Origin: Porticoccaceae bacterium
GTDB lineage: Bacteria > Pseudomonadota > Gammaproteobacteria > Pseudomonadales > Porticoccaceae
Assembly: GCA_023229065.1 (NCBI GenBank)
Contig: JALNZZ010000015.1
Location: forward strand, 1 to 24,011
Length of the DNA stretch: 24,011 nt
Reading direction: 5' to 3'
Shown: piece by piece, positions 23,688-24,011 of the stretch
How positions within the stretch are numbered: the stretch's first letter is position 1
Layout: every line of letters begins with the position of its first letter
The notes under the pieces: model-generated
Told to the model about the DNA's origin: nothing
The model's database searches: none
What the model saw: only the letters and a program-made list of their open reading frames with translations
Position numbers and translations under genes: made by a program

Positions 23688-23960
23688 TTATTGCCAGGCG
23701 ATGGCAAGTTCTTCTTTGCCCGCCATGCGCAGCAGGTGGTCGGCCACTACCTGCTGCAAGAGTGGCATCTGCTCGCTGTCACTTTCCAGCTCCACAGTCA
23801 GCTCTTCGGTACAGTACAGTCGGCAAACTCCCATGGGCAATTCTATCTCACCTTGCAGCTCATTGAGACTCACTGGAAATTTGTGGGCCCAGTGTTTGCA
23901 CAGCCGGGTCATTAAGCGCGTTGGTGCCTGCGTTTGAATCCGGGCAGTAGATGTGGTCAT
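23688..23960 (-). CDS. DUF2218 family protein
   Basis: A 90-residue small protein whose core matches the DUF2218 pattern: TRLCKHWAHKFPV (18-30), a short beta segment with GVCRLYC (44-50), and the C-terminal LLQQVVADHLLRMAGKEEL (67-85), the best recognised part. No signal peptide or membrane helix is seen, so it is presumably cytoplasmic. Its biochemical role is unknown. AGGAG six bases before the ATG is a good ribosome site. It lies upstream of the cytochrome b561 gene on the same strand with a 104-base gap containing an inverted repeat. Co-transcription is possible but unproven. Confidence 0.75.
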   Translation of the reverse strand: MTTSTARIQTQAPTRLMTRLCKHWAHKFPVSLNELQGEIELPMGVCRLYCTEELTVELESDSEQMPLLQQVVADHLLRMAGKEELAIAWQ

Positions 23961-24011
23961 GTATTACTCCTGTCTTTGAGTTGAGCTTCAACCGAAGCGA
24001 TACGCTGAAAT
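23957..24011 (-). CDS. Possible C-terminal end of an upstream gene, truncated by window
   Basis: On the - strand one frame reads 17 codons (FQRIASVEAQLKDRSNT) into a TGA that overlaps the DUF2218 start as ATGA, the junction style of coupled genes. The piece is too short to identify, and another frame is also open here, so the evidence is mainly the overlap geometry. Confidence 0.25.
   Translation of the reverse strand, partial: FQRIASVEAQLKDRSNT

Noticed and set aside
1..24011. CRISPR arrays, tRNA/rRNA genes, insertion sequences or phage genes
   Set aside because: Reading through both strands I found no regularly spaced repeats, no transposase or integrase motifs and no tRNA-like cloverleaf; gaps are too short for rRNA.

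Overview
The window reads as a chromosomal segment of a Gram-negative gammaproteobacterium. Evidence: the gene order murE-murF-mraY-murD-ftsW-murG-murC-ddlB-ftsQ-ftsA-ftsZ-lpxC (an outer-membrane lipid A gene is present), Pseudomonas-like continuation lpxC / M23 peptidase / secA / argJ / mutT, type IV minor pilins, YacG, and GC-rich coding sequence. A marine lineage of the Cellvibrionales/Halieaceae type would fit, but no rRNA or other firm taxonomic marker is present, so that is inference.

Region 1 (1-11997, + strand) is the 3' part of the division and cell wall (dcw) cluster. It starts inside the last codons of murE and ends with ftsZ. Genes are packed with 1-11 base overlaps (ATGA or TGATG junctions) or very short gaps up to ftsA; ftsZ has an 87-base leader. 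Together they make the UDP-MurNAc-pentapeptide, lipid I and lipid II, supply D-Ala-D-Ala, polymerise septal glycan (FtsW) and build the Z ring (FtsQ, FtsA, FtsZ).

Region 2 (11998-18844, + strand) begins with a hairpin-rich 271-base spacer carrying a good sigma70-type promoter for lpxC. It is followed by a membrane-anchored LytM/M23 peptidase in the slot where E. coli has secM, then secA, argJ and a MutT-type Nudix hydrolase.

Region 3 (18845-22659, + strand) is a type IV minor-pilin operon with its own promoter: fimT, pilW, a 387-residue PilX-like protein, pilV and, after a hairpin with a U run, pilE. No pilY1 is present. PilW carries two EF-hand-like loops, and the PilX-like protein lacks Glu at mature position 5 and has a large C-terminal domain, resembling GspK in logic.

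Region 4 (22660-24011, - strand) holds yacG, a cytochrome b561 gene with a 10-bp terminator-like stem behind it, a DUF2218 gene and possibly the last codons of another gene at the window edge.

No gene-free stretch exceeds 300 bases; the longest is 11998-12268. I saw no tRNA, rRNA, CRISPR array, insertion sequence or phage gene. Most of the window is conserved housekeeping; the least conventional part is the minor-pilin operon.
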